A DNA stretch of 33,530 bases from Pseudomonadota bacterium (GTDB lineage: Bacteria > Pseudomonadota > Gammaproteobacteria > Burkholderiales > Thiobacillaceae), in assembly GCA_021802945.1 (NCBI GenBank), contig JAJZRE010000029.1:1-33530 (forward strand). The letters run 5' to 3'. Shown piece after piece: positions 19,438 to 28,200 of this stretch. The translations under genes and the position numbers were made by a program. The notes beneath the pieces were generated by a model. It ran no database searches, had not been told where the DNA came from, and saw nothing but the letters and a program-made list of their open reading frames with translations. Position 1 is the first letter of the stretch; every line of letters starts with the position of its first letter.

Positions 19438-19873
19438 CACCATTCATATCTACAGCGATGGCGCCTGCAAGGGCAATCCTGGCGCCGGCGGCTGGGGTGC
19501 CCTGCTGGTGGCGGGCGGACACCGCAAGGAAATCAGCGGGGGCGAGCCCAACACCACCAACAACCGCATGGAAATGACCGCGGTGATCCGCGCGCTGGAA
19601 TCGCTCAAGCGCCCGTCCAAAGTTGAGGTCCACACCGATTCCCAATACGTGCAGAAAGGCATCAGCGAATGGATGCCCGGCTGGAAGCGGCGCAACTGGC
19701 GCACCGCCGACGGCAAGCCGGTGAAGAACCGGGACCTGTGGCTGCAGCTGGATGCATTGAGCCAGCTGCACCGCATCGAATGGAAATGGGTGCGCGGCCA
19801 CGCCGGCCATCCCGAAAACGAACGCGCCGACGCGCTGGCCAATCTTGGCGTGCTGCAGGCCCAACAACACTGA
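19427..19873 (+). CDS. rnhA: Ribonuclease HI
   Basis: RNase HI cleaves the RNA strand of RNA-DNA hybrids, removing R-loops and primers. The 148-aa product has all catalytic residues: Asp11 (YSDGAC), Glu49 (NRMEM), Asp71 (HTDSQY), His125 and Asp135 (ERADALA), each exactly one beyond E. coli numbering. The basic handle (GWKRRNWRT, about 85-93) is present. The start is GTG at 19427 inside the methyltransferase 3' end. dnaQ begins one base after the stop. The rnhA-dnaQ pairing is widespread; in E. coli the two are divergent, while here both are on the same strand. Confidence 0.97.
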   Translation: MNADTIHIYSDGACKGNPGAGGWGALLVAGGHRKEISGGEPNTTNNRMEMTAVIRALESLKRPSKVEVHTDSQYVQKGISEWMPGWKRRNWRTADGKPVKNRDLWLQLDALSQLHRIEWKWVRGHAGHPENERADALANLGVLQAQQH

Positions 19874-19874
19874 C

Positions 19875-20579
19875 ATGCGACAAATCATTCTCGACACCGA
19901 AACCACCGGCCTGGACCCCAACCAGGGACATCGCATCATCGAAGTGGCGGCGGTGGAAATGGTCAACCGCCGGCTTACCGGCAACCATCTGCACCGCTAT
20001 GTGAATCCGGATCGCGACATCGACCCCGGTGCCATGCAGGTGCACGGCATCACCCCCGAATTCCTGCAGGACAAGCCCCGCTTCGCCGACATCGCGCAGG
20101 AGTTCGTCGATTTCATCCGGGGTGCCGAACTGATCATCCACAATGCGCCCTTCGATGTCGGCTTCCTCAACATGGAACTCCGGCTGCTCGAGATGGCGCC
20201 ATTGCCCACCTGGTGCGACGGCGTCACCGACACCCTGGCGATGGCCAAGGCGCTGCACCCGGGCCAGCGCAACAACCTCGACGCGCTGTGCAAGCGCTAT
20301 GGCGTCGACAACACCGCACGCACGCTGCACGGCGCGTTGCTCGACTGCGAACTGCTGGCTGCGGTGTATCTCGCGCTGACGCGCGGCCAGGAAAGCCTGT
20401 CGATCGGGCTGGAAGTGCGCGGTGCGCAAGCCGACCGGGCGGCCGCGCGCACGCGTCCCGTGCCCATCCTGCTGCAGGCGACCGTTGACGAACTGGCCGC
20501 TCACGCAAGCGTGCTCGAAGCCATCGCCAAGGAAAGCAAGGGCGCATGCTTGTGGGCCGAGGGGCAGGAGGCGATTTGA
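19875..20579 (+). CDS. dnaQ: DNA polymerase III epsilon subunit (3'-5' proofreading exonuclease)
   Basis: Epsilon removes misincorporated bases during replication as part of the Pol III core. The 234-aa product is a DEDDh exonuclease: Asp7 and Glu9 (LDTETTG), Asp94 (HNAPFDVGFL), His152 and Asp157 (HGALLDCELLA). After residue ~180 comes the linker and the C-terminal segment that binds the alpha subunit. I chose the ATG at 19875 because catalytic Asp7 then aligns closely with the family; an in-frame ATG 30 bp upstream lies inside rnhA. The stop overlaps a TTG start of the following gene. Confidence 0.96.
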   Translation: MRQIILDTETTGLDPNQGHRIIEVAAVEMVNRRLTGNHLHRYVNPDRDIDPGAMQVHGITPEFLQDKPRFADIAQEFVDFIRGAELIIHNAPFDVGFLNMELRLLEMAPLPTWCDGVTDTLAMAKALHPGQRNNLDALCKRYGVDNTARTLHGALLDCELLAAVYLALTRGQESLSIGLEVRGAQADRAAARTRPVPILLQATVDELAAHASVLEAIAKESKGACLWAEGQEAI

Positions 20580-21532
20580 CGGTTCTTTTTGGGGTGTCCC
20601 GGTGGACAGCGCTCTGGCGTGCCGTACGGCTGGGACTGGCCTGCGCCTGTCTGGCCGTTGCGTCGGCGCAGGCCGTCGCGGCACGGGTGGCGGTGGTGCT
20701 GAGCGACGATGCGACACCCTACCAGGAGGTCTATCAGGTCATCCGCGCCTATCTGGACGACACCCCGCATGAGGCCACCCGGATCTATGCCGAGGGCCTG
20801 ACCGCTGCGTCGTTGAACGAGGCGCGCCTTGCCGTGGCGGTCGGCGTGGGTGCGGCAGAAGCGCTGGCCGCGCTGCCGGAACGTCCGCCCGTCCTGGCGA
20901 TTCTGGTGCCGCGCGCGTGGTATCTCAAAACGGGGCGCGCGCGCCTGAGTTCAGGCAGTCGTCGCGCCCAGTCGGCCATCTATCTCGATCAACCCTACGA
21001 GCGCCAGGCGCGCCTGATCCGGCTTGCGCTGCCCGACGTGCGGAAAGTGGGCGTGCTGTTGAGCGCGGAGCAGCGCAGCCAGATTAGCGAGCTGGACGAG
21101 GCGCTGCGTGCGCAGCAGCTCGGCCTGGTCTATGCCACCCTGACGGAGGGCGAGCGCCTGATTACCCCGCTGGAAACGGTGTTGTCGGAAGCCGACTTGC
21201 TGCTGGCGTTGCCGGACCCGCTGGTATTCAATCGCAACACGGCACAGAGCCTTTTTCTGACCTCCTACCGCTATCGCGATCCGGTGCTGGGGTATTCGCG
21301 TTCGCTGACGCGGGCGGGCGCGCTCCTGTCGCTGCATTCCAGCCCGGCGCAAATCGGCCGTCAGGCCGCCGAATGGATCGGCGGCGCCATCCAGGGCGGC
21401 AGCGTGCGTCTGCCATCCCCGGCCTTTCCCAGCTATTTCAGCGTTTCAATCAATGATCAGGTAGCGCGCTCGCTGGGTTTCGCTTTGCCATCCGAGGCCG
21501 ATCTGGAGAAGCGTTTGGGAGGGGGGAACTGA
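20576..21532 (+). CDS. Orphan periplasmic ABC-type substrate-binding protein
   Basis: A 318-aa secreted protein resembling the ABC_sub_bind (TrpX-like) family. It has a signal peptide (about 10-36, hydrophobic LGLACACLAVASAQAVAA), two Rossmann-like lobes, and the late motif LLALPDPLVFNRNTAQSLF, then DPVLGYSRSLTRAGALLSLHSS. No permease or ATPase is adjacent. The gene is coupled by TGATG to a GGDEF-EAL protein, suggesting a sensory rather than transport role. The preferred start is TTG at 20576, which overlaps the dnaQ stop and follows AGGAGG (20566-20571) at rather short spacing. An alternative ATG at 20546 would overlap dnaQ by 34 nt. The ligand is unknown. Confidence 0.75.
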   Translation: MTVLFGVSRWTALWRAVRLGLACACLAVASAQAVAARVAVVLSDDATPYQEVYQVIRAYLDDTPHEATRIYAEGLTAASLNEARLAVAVGVGAAEALAALPERPPVLAILVPRAWYLKTGRARLSSGSRRAQSAIYLDQPYERQARLIRLALPDVRKVGVLLSAEQRSQISELDEALRAQQLGLVYATLTEGERLITPLETVLSEADLLLALPDPLVFNRNTAQSLFLTSYRYRDPVLGYSRSLTRAGALLSLHSSPAQIGRQAAEWIGGAIQGGSVRLPSPAFPSYFSVSINDQVARSLGFALPSEADLEKRLGGGN

Positions 21533-23625
21533 TGGAAAGGTCACTCGGGATACGGGGACGTGTCATCGGGCTGGCCATCGTGCCGGTGGCCATCATTGGC
21601 GTCCTGCTGATGTTCCAGCTCATCATGGGAAAGATCGACGATCTCGACCAGTCCCTGCGCGCGCGCGCACTGGCCATCGCACGCCAGCTGGCGCCGGCGG
21701 CCGAATATGGCGTTGCCTCGGGCAATATCGAGGTGTTGCAGACGTTGCTGGAAAAAGCGGCCATCGAACCTGACGTCCGAGGCGTGGCGGTGTTTGCCGA
21801 CAACGGCCAGTGGCTGGCTCAGGTCGGGCTCGGTACATGGGCCAACCCGCTCGCAAAGCGAGTGCCAACCGACCGTATCTACCAGATGGAATACAAGGAC
21901 CGTCTGGTCTATTACGCGCCGATCACCCGCACCGAAGTGGCGGTGGACGATTTCAATCTGGGCGACGAACCGAATTCGGCATCGTCCCCCCAGCCCCGGC
22001 TGCTCGGCTGGGTTGGCCTGGATGTTTCGCGCAGCGCCACCATCAGGAGCCAGCGCGATGCCATCCTGCGCAGTCTGGCGATCCTTCTGGCGGGGTTGGG
22101 GGTCAGCCTTTACCTCGCCTGGCGCATCGGGCGCCAGATCACCCGCCCGATCCTGTCTCTGACCCACACGGTAAGCCGCATCGGCGAGGGGCACCTCGAA
22201 GAACGGGTGGAACAGACCGGGCAAGCCGAACTGGGGGTGCTGCAGCGCGGCGTCAATCACATGGCGGCGCATCTGCAGGCCATGCAGGACCAGATGCAGG
22301 AAAAGATCGACCGGGCCACCGCGCGGCTGGTATATCAGGCCAGCCACGACGCGCTGACCGGTCTGATCAACCGCCGCGAATTCGAGCAGCGTCTCGAGCG
22401 CACCCTGCAATCGGCGCTGCAGCAGGGCCGGGAACATGCGCTGTGCTACATGGACCTCGACCAGTTCAAGGTGATCAACGATTCCTGCGGCCACGCCGCG
22501 GGTGACGAGCTGCTGCGCCAGCTGGCGCTGCTGCTGAAAGGCAATCTGCGCGAACGCGATACCCTGGCCCGCCTGGGCGGCGACGAGTTCGCCCTGCTGC
22601 TGGAAAATTGCAGCATTCAGGATGCGCTCGAGGTGGCGGACACCTTCCGCGCCGAGGTGCAGCGTTTCCGCTTCAAATGGGGCGACCGCATTTTCTCGGT
22701 CGGCATGAGCGTGGGCATGGTGGCGATCAATGCCGACAGTGGCACCGCGGCGAACCTGATGTCGGCGGCGGATGCGGCGTGTTATGTGGCCAAGGATCGC
22801 GGGCGCAACCAGATTCATCTGTACGAAAGCCGCGATTCCGATCTGGTGCGCCATCGGGGCGAAATGCAGTGGGTGACGCGCATTCATCGGGCGCTGGAGG
22901 AGCATCGCCTGCGTTTGTCGTGGCAGGAGATCCGTCGTACCGATGGCGCAGCGGAGCCGGTCCGCCATGTCGAACTGCTGTTGCGGATGATCGACGAAGA
23001 CGGCAGCGAAATCCTGCCGATGGCATTCATTCCGGCGGCCGAGCGCTATTCCATCATGCCCGCGCTCGACAGTTGGGTGATCGAGGAGACGCTGCGCCTG
23101 TGTCAGCGCTATCTTGCCGCCAAACCCAGCCGGAATTGCCTGTTCGCGGTCAATCTGTCGGGCGCATCGCTGAAAGATCCGGCATTTCGACGCATGTTGC
23201 TGGCCACGCTGAACGAGAATCCTGCCTTGGGGCCGCATCTCTGCTTCGAGATCACCGAAACGGCCGCCATCGGCAATCTTGCCGTCGTTAACGAGTTCAT
23301 CGATGGCATGCGCGCGTTCGGCTGCAGTTTTGCACTGGACGATTTTGGCAGCGGCCTGTCGTCCTTCACCTACCTGAAGAACCTGAAAGTGGATTACCTC
23401 AAGATCGATGGCGCATTCGTGCGCGACATCGCCAGCAATGCGATCGACCGCTCCATGGTCGAGGCCATCCATCGCATCGGCCACCAGATGGGGTTGAAAA
23501 CCGTGGCCGAATATGTCGAGTCGGACCAGATTCTGGCGCTATTGCGGCAGATGGGGGTGGACTACGTGCAGGGGAGCGGCATCCACCGCCCCGAGCCGCT
23601 GGAAACCCTGTGCGGCCCTGCCTGA
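21532..23625 (+). CDS. Membrane-bound bifunctional GGDEF-EAL protein (c-di-GMP synthesis/degradation)
   Basis: The 697-aa product has TM1 (about 12-32), a periplasmic sensor region (about 35-175), TM2 (about 180-200), a HAMP linker (to about 250), a GGDEF domain and an EAL domain. GGDEF is intact at 349-353, with an RxxD inhibitory site (Arg340-Asp343) five residues before it. The EAL signature reads ELLLR (481-485), keeping the metal-binding Glu. The other EAL motifs remain: FEITET, DDFGSG, LKIDGAF and AEYVES. Both activities are thus possible; net direction cannot be predicted. It is translationally coupled to the periplasmic binding protein upstream, which may control it through the periplasmic domain. 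Confidence 0.93.
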   Translation: MERSLGIRGRVIGLAIVPVAIIGVLLMFQLIMGKIDDLDQSLRARALAIARQLAPAAEYGVASGNIEVLQTLLEKAAIEPDVRGVAVFADNGQWLAQVGLGTWANPLAKRVPTDRIYQMEYKDRLVYYAPITRTEVAVDDFNLGDEPNSASSPQPRLLGWVGLDVSRSATIRSQRDAILRSLAILLAGLGVSLYLAWRIGRQITRPILSLTHTVSRIGEGHLEERVEQTGQAELGVLQRGVNHMAAHLQAMQDQMQEKIDRATARLVYQASHDALTGLINRREFEQRLERTLQSALQQGREHALCYMDLDQFKVINDSCGHAAGDELLRQLALLLKGNLRERDTLARLGGDEFALLLENCSIQDALEVADTFRAEVQRFRFKWGDRIFSVGMSVGMVAINADSGTAANLMSAADAACYVAKDRGRNQIHLYESRDSDLVRHRGEMQWVTRIHRALEEHRLRLSWQEIRRTDGAAEPVRHVELLLRMIDEDGSEILPMAFIPAAERYSIMPALDSWVIEETLRLCQRYLAAKPSRNCLFAVNLSGASLKDPAFRRMLLATLNENPALGPHLCFEITETAAIGNLAVVNEFIDGMRAFGCSFALDDFGSGLSSFTYLKNLKVDYLKIDGAFVRDIASNAIDRSMVEAIHRIGHQMGLKTVAEYVESDQILALLRQMGVDYVQGSGIHRPEPLETLCGPA

Positions 23626-23647
23626 TTGCGCAAGGCCTGCGGACAGG

Positions 23648-23857
23648 TCAGCCGCTCACGCCGAAACCCGCGTCGACGATGGCCCGTACCATCGCGGCGC
23701 GGTCAACCCGGGCGGGATCGTACGTCACCCGCGCCTGACCCGGCGTCAGCGTGACGTCCGCGCTTTGCACACCCGGCAGGGCCGTCAGCACCCTGGTGAC
23801 GCTGTTGACGCAGCCGCCGCAGGTCATGCCGGTCACGGATAAAACGATTTCGTTCAT
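23648..23857 (-). CDS. Heavy-metal-associated domain protein (CopZ-like)
   Basis: A 69-aa single HMA-domain protein with the metal-binding motif MTCGGC (Cys13, Cys16) and the ferredoxin-like beta-alpha-beta pattern (GVQSADVTL; DAGFGV). Such proteins carry Cu(I) to exporters or act as buffers; the metal here is inference. I chose the ATG at 23857, preceded by GGAG with seven bases of spacing. An in-frame start at 23881 would add eight residues without a ribosome site. No copper ATPase or regulator is adjacent. It is convergent with the GGDEF-EAL gene, 22 bp away. Confidence 0.88.
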   Translation of the reverse strand: MNEIVLSVTGMTCGGCVNSVTRVLTALPGVQSADVTLTPGQARVTYDPARVDRAAMVRAIVDAGFGVSG

Positions 23858-23902
23858 GCGAAGCTCCGAAAGCAGTTTCAAAACCCGATTTTATTCCAGT
23901 TG

Positions 23903-23935
23903 AAAAACAAAAGCCCGCGGGTCGCAGCCGCGGGC
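23903..23935 (-). terminator. Rho-independent terminator of flgM
   Basis: On the minus strand GCCCGCGG and CCGCGGGC (23913-23920 / 23928-23935, 7-nt loop) are followed by TTTTGTTTTT. It lies 21 bp after the flgM stop and separates flgM from the downstream metal-binding protein. Confidence 0.88.
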
Positions 23936-23956
23936 CTGTCGGTGCGGGGGCAGGTG

Positions 23957-24265
23957 TTATTTCTTGCGCGGACGCTTGCGCAGGGTTTCCTTGGTGTGGT
24001 CGATCAGGCGGTCGGCCACCACTTCGGCGTCGACGGCGAAGGTGCCGTTGGCCAGCGCGGCCTTGACCGATTCGACTTTGCCGGCATCGGCGACGTCGAC
24101 CGAGGCCAGCTGGGATTCGAGCGCGCGGATACGGGTGCTGGATTCGGTCAGCGTCAACGAATCGCTGCTGCCGGCAGCAGGGGCGGATGCCTTGCCCGCG
24201 CCTTTGCCCTTGGCGGAAGACACTTTGCTGGCGGCGGGAGGGGTGATGCGCTTGTCGATTTTCAC
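23957..24265 (-). CDS. flgM: Anti-sigma28 factor FlgM
   Basis: FlgM holds sigma28 (FliA) inactive until the flagellar hook is complete and FlgM is exported. The 102-aa product fits the family: N-terminus MKID, a low-complexity Ala/Ser/Lys region (about 9-35) consistent with a disordered export segment, then SDSLTLTESS. The conserved sigma-binding C-terminal half follows (KVESVKAALANGTFAVDAEVVADRLI). A very basic tail (LRKRPRKK) is longer than usual. The start is GTG with AGGA upstream. No other flagellar genes are in the window. A near-consensus sigma28 promoter precedes it, so FlgM would be produced under the sigma factor it inhibits. Confidence 0.9.
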   Translation of the reverse strand: MKIDKRITPPAASKVSSAKGKGAGKASAPAAGSSDSLTLTESSTRIRALESQLASVDVADAGKVESVKAALANGTFAVDAEVVADRLIDHTKETLRKRPRKK

Positions 24266-24319
24266 GGGGAATCCTGGTCGCGGTGGTTCGATCTTATGAC
24301 TGCTTGAGCTCTCAATGGT

Positions 24320-24346
24320 TTATCGGCGGCTGGTTTGATTTCTTTA
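24320..24346 (-). promoter_or_regulatory. Sigma28 (FliA) promoter of flgM
   Basis: On the minus strand TAAAGAAA (24346-24339), exactly 11 nt, then GCCGATAA (24327-24320). The E. coli/Salmonella sigma28 consensus is TAAAGTTT-N11-GCCGATAA, so the -10 is perfect and 13 of 16 positions match. The -35 begins on the serB stop codon. Predicted transcription starts near 24310, about 45 nt before the flgM GTG. Confidence 0.85.
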
Positions 24347-25198
24347 GCCGGCGTGTCCGGTTTCGCCGAGCAGCGGAATCACGCCGTCCAGGCCCACCCG
24401 GTTCAGCGCGTAGCTGGCCTGTGCGCGCACCACCGGCTTGGCGCGATAGGCGATGCTGACGCCGGCTTCGGCCATCATTTTCAGGTCGTTGGCGCCGTCG
24501 CCCATGGCGATGACCTGCCCTTTCTTCAGCCCCAGCTGCCCGCGTACCCGGTTGAGCCAGTCGGCCTTGCCCTGGGCGTCGACGATGTCGCCGAGCACGC
24601 GGCCCGTCAGCTTGCCGTCGGCCACCTCCAGCGTGTTGGCTGCCGTGTAGTCCAGACCCAGGCGGGGTTTCAGCCGCTCGGTGAAGAAGGTGAAGCCGCC
24701 CGACACCAGCAGCGTCCGGATCCCGGCCGCGCGTGCCGCAGCGAGCAGGATCTCGGCGCCCGGCGACAGCCGCAGGCGCTCGTCGTACACCCGCTGCAGG
24801 GCGGACTGATCGAGCCCCGCCAGCAGCGACACCCGGCGGCGCAGGCTTTCGGCGAAGTCGATTTCTCCGCGCATCGCCGCCTCGGTGATCGCCGAGACCT
24901 GCGGCTTGAGCCCCTGCATGTCGGCGATCTCGTCGATGCATTCGATGGTGATCAGCGTCGAATCCATGTCCATCACCAGTAGGCCGAAGTCGCCGATGCG
25001 GCGTTCGGCCGGCACCCAGCCGTGGTCGAGCGCATTCGCCTCGCAGAAGTCGGCGACCTCGGCGCGCAGGCCGGAATCGGCTGCCACCAGCCGGAAGGCC
25101 GCCGGCGAAACGGCCTCGATGGCTGCGGCGCCGGTCAGTCTGGCGAGCTGCTTGAGGCTGGGGGTGGGGATGTCGCGTCCCTGGACGATCAGATTCAT
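24344..25198 (-). CDS. serB: Phosphoserine phosphatase
   Basis: SerB dephosphorylates L-phosphoserine in the last step of serine biosynthesis. The 284-aa product has an N-terminal region (about 1-70) before the HAD domain. The domain has nucleophile Asp77 and acid/base Asp79 in MDMDSTLI, the specificity segment ECIDEIAD, motif II LLVSGGF, and motif III GDGANDLKMM. A regulatory ACT-like N-terminus is not clear. The ATG at 25198 is 9 bp after the mfd stop, so serB probably shares the mfd transcript. Its stop codon overlaps the -35 of the flgM promoter. Confidence 0.96.
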   Translation of the reverse strand: MNLIVQGRDIPTPSLKQLARLTGAAAIEAVSPAAFRLVAADSGLRAEVADFCEANALDHGWVPAERRIGDFGLLVMDMDSTLITIECIDEIADMQGLKPQVSAITEAAMRGEIDFAESLRRRVSLLAGLDQSALQRVYDERLRLSPGAEILLAAARAAGIRTLLVSGGFTFFTERLKPRLGLDYTAANTLEVADGKLTGRVLGDIVDAQGKADWLNRVRGQLGLKKGQVIAMGDGANDLKMMAEAGVSIAYRAKPVVRAQASYALNRVGLDGVIPLLGETGHAG

Positions 25199-25207
25199 TT
25201 TGCTTGT

Positions 25208-28200
25208 CTATTTCAACAGGTTGAACAGGGTGATGACGTTGGCCGCGCGCGCCTCGGCAGGCGAGCCGGCACCGCCTGCAGGGGATAAGATCCAGCGCAG
25301 CCGGTTCTCCCCCGCCAGCTTGATGTCACGCCGCGTCTGGATGAGCTGGATGATGCGGCCGGGGTCGATCGGCGGCTGCGGCACGAACTGCAGCAGGATG
25401 CTGTCCGCGCTGGCGTCGACCTTCATGATGCCGAGTGTTTTCGCGGCCAGGCGCAGGCGATGGGTGTCGAGCAGCGCGCGCGCCGGGTCGGGCAGCGCAC
25501 CGAAACGGTCGATCAATTCTTCCTGCAGCTGGGTCAGTTCCCCGGCGTCGTGCACGCTCGCCAGCCGCTTGTACAGCACCAGCCGCTCGTGCACGTCGGG
25601 GCAATAGTCCACCGGCAGGAGCGCAGGCAGGTGCAGATTGATCTCGGACACCACGCCCAGCGGCTGGCTCATGTCGGGCTCCTTGCCGGCCTTGAGGCTC
25701 GCCACCGCGCCGGCCAGCATGTCGTTGTAGAGCGAGAAGCCGACCTCGAGGATTTCGCCGCTCTGTTTTTCGCCCAGCACCTCGCCGGCGCCGCGGATTT
25801 CCAGGTCCTGCATCGCAAGGTGGAAGCCGGAACCCAGTTCCTCCATCAGCTGGATCGCCTCCAGGCGCTTCTTCGCCTGCGGGGTGAGCATGCGATCCTC
25901 CTCCACCAGCAGATAGGCGAAAGCCTGGTGGTGCGAGCGCCCGACGCGGCCCCTTAATTGGTGCAGCTGCGCCAGCCCGAACTTGTCGGCGCGGTTGATC
26001 AGGATGGTGTTGGCGGTCGGGATGTCGATGCCGGTTTCGATGATGGTGGTGCACAGCAGGATGTCGTAGCGCTGCTGGTAGAAATCGCGGATCACCTGTT
26101 CCAGTTCGCGCTCGCCCATCTGGCCGTGGCCGACGCGGATGCGCGCTTCCGGCAGCAGCTTTTCCAGCCGCTCGCGCATGGCGTCGATGGTGCTGACTTC
26201 GTTGTGCAGAAAGTACACCTGGCCGCCGCGCTTCAGTTCGCGCAGCACCGCCTCGCGGATCAGGCCGGCGGAAAACGACTGCACGAAGGTCTTGATCGCC
26301 AGCCGCTTCTGCGGGGCGGTGGCGATCACCGAGAAATCGCGGATGCCTTCGAGCGACATCGCCAGCGTGCGCGGGATCGGCGTGGCGGTCAGGGTCAGCA
26401 CGTCGACCTCGGCGCGCAGCGCCTTCAGCTGTTCCTTCTGCCGCACGCCGAAGCGGTGCTCCTCGTCCATGATGACCAGGCCCAGGCGGGCGAACTTGAC
26501 GTCCTTCTGGATCAGCCGGTGGGTGCCGATGACGATGTCGATCTTGCCGGCCGCGAGCGCCTGCAGCGCCTCGGCCTGCTCCCTGGGGCTGCGGAAGCGC
26601 GACAGTTCGGCAAGCTTCACCGGCCAGGCCGAGAAGCGGTCGGAGAAGTTGTTGAAGTGCTGCTCGGCGAGCAGCGTGGTCGGCACCAGCACCGCCACCT
26701 GGTAGCCGCCCATCACCGCCATGAAGGCGGCGCGCAGCGCGACCTCGGTCTTGCCGAAGCCGACGTCGCCGCACACCAGGCGGTCCATCGGCTTGCCTGC
26801 CTGCATGTCGGCCATCACCGCGGCGATCGCAGCGGCCTGGTCGGGCGTCTCCTCGTAGCCGAAACCTTCGGCGAAGGCCTCGTAGTCGTGCGGCGAGAAC
26901 TTGAACGCGTGGCCCTCGCGCGCGGCGCGCAGCGCGTACAGGTTCAGCAGCTCGGCCGCGGTGTCGCGCGCCGCCTGCATGGCGCGTCGGCGCGCCTTGT
27001 CCCACTGGTCGGTGCCGAGCTTGTGCAGCGGCGCGGCGCCTTCGCCGGCGCCGGAATAGCGCGAGATCAGGTGCAGGTTGGCGACCGGCACGTAGAGCTT
27101 GTCGCCCCTGGCGTATTCGAGCTGCAGGAACTCGGTGTCGCCGTCGCCGAGGTCCATGTTGACGAGGCCGAGGTACTGGCCGACGCCGTACTGCGCGTGC
27201 ACCACCGGGTCGCCGGGCTTCAGCTCCGAGAGGTCGCGCAGCAGGTTGTCGATCTGCGTCGCGCGGGCCTCGCGCGCGCGGCGGGTCTTCGGCGGGATGG
27301 CATAGAGCTCGGTCTCGGTGACGACGGCGAGCGCGCCGTCCGCGGTGACGAAGCCTTCGGCCAGCGGGCCGTGGGTCAGCAGAATGTGTCCGGACTGCTG
27401 CTCGCAACTGGCCCAGCTGTCGCACAGTTTGGCGTCGAGGCCGTGCTCGGCGAGGTATTCGTGCAGGGTTTCGCGCCGCCCGGCCGAGGGCGCGACGATC
27501 AGCGTTGTCCCCTGGAAGCCGTCGATGAACCCCTGCAGCTTGGCGACCGGGTGGGCTTCGCGGCGATCGACCGAAATGGGCGGAAGCGGACGCGCCAGCC
27601 CGTCGCCGGCCTGTTCCACGTCGAGCCGCGTGTAGGCCTTGGCCAGGCTGAAGAAGGCATCGGTCGGCAGGAACAGTTCGGCGGGCGGCAGCAGCGGACG
27701 GTCCTTGTCGCCCGACAGCAGGCGATGGCGACCCTGCGCATCGGCCCAGAACGCCTGCCCGGCGGGGTCGAGCGCGCCATGGCTGACGAATGTTGTCTGC
27801 GCGGGCAGATAGTCGAACAGCGTCGCCGTCTCGTCGAAGAACAGCGGCAGGTAGTACTCGATGCCGGCCGGCGCGAGGCCGTTGCTGACATCCTTGTAGA
27901 GCTTGGACTTCGACGGATCGCCCTCGAAGCGCTCGCGGAAATTCTGCCGGAAGCGGGTGATGCCGGCCTCGTCGAGCGGAAACTCGCGCGCGGGCAGCAG
28001 GCGTACCTCGTTCACCGGATAGATGCTGCGCTGGGTGTCGACGTCGAACGCGCGCAGCGTCTCGATCTCGTTGTCGAACAGGTCGATGCGGTAGGGCAGG
28101 GCGCTGCCCATGGGGAACAGGTCGATCAGGCCCCCTCGCACCGAGAATTCACCCGGCGCGAACACCTGGTTCACGTGCGTGTAGCCGCCCAGCGCCATCT

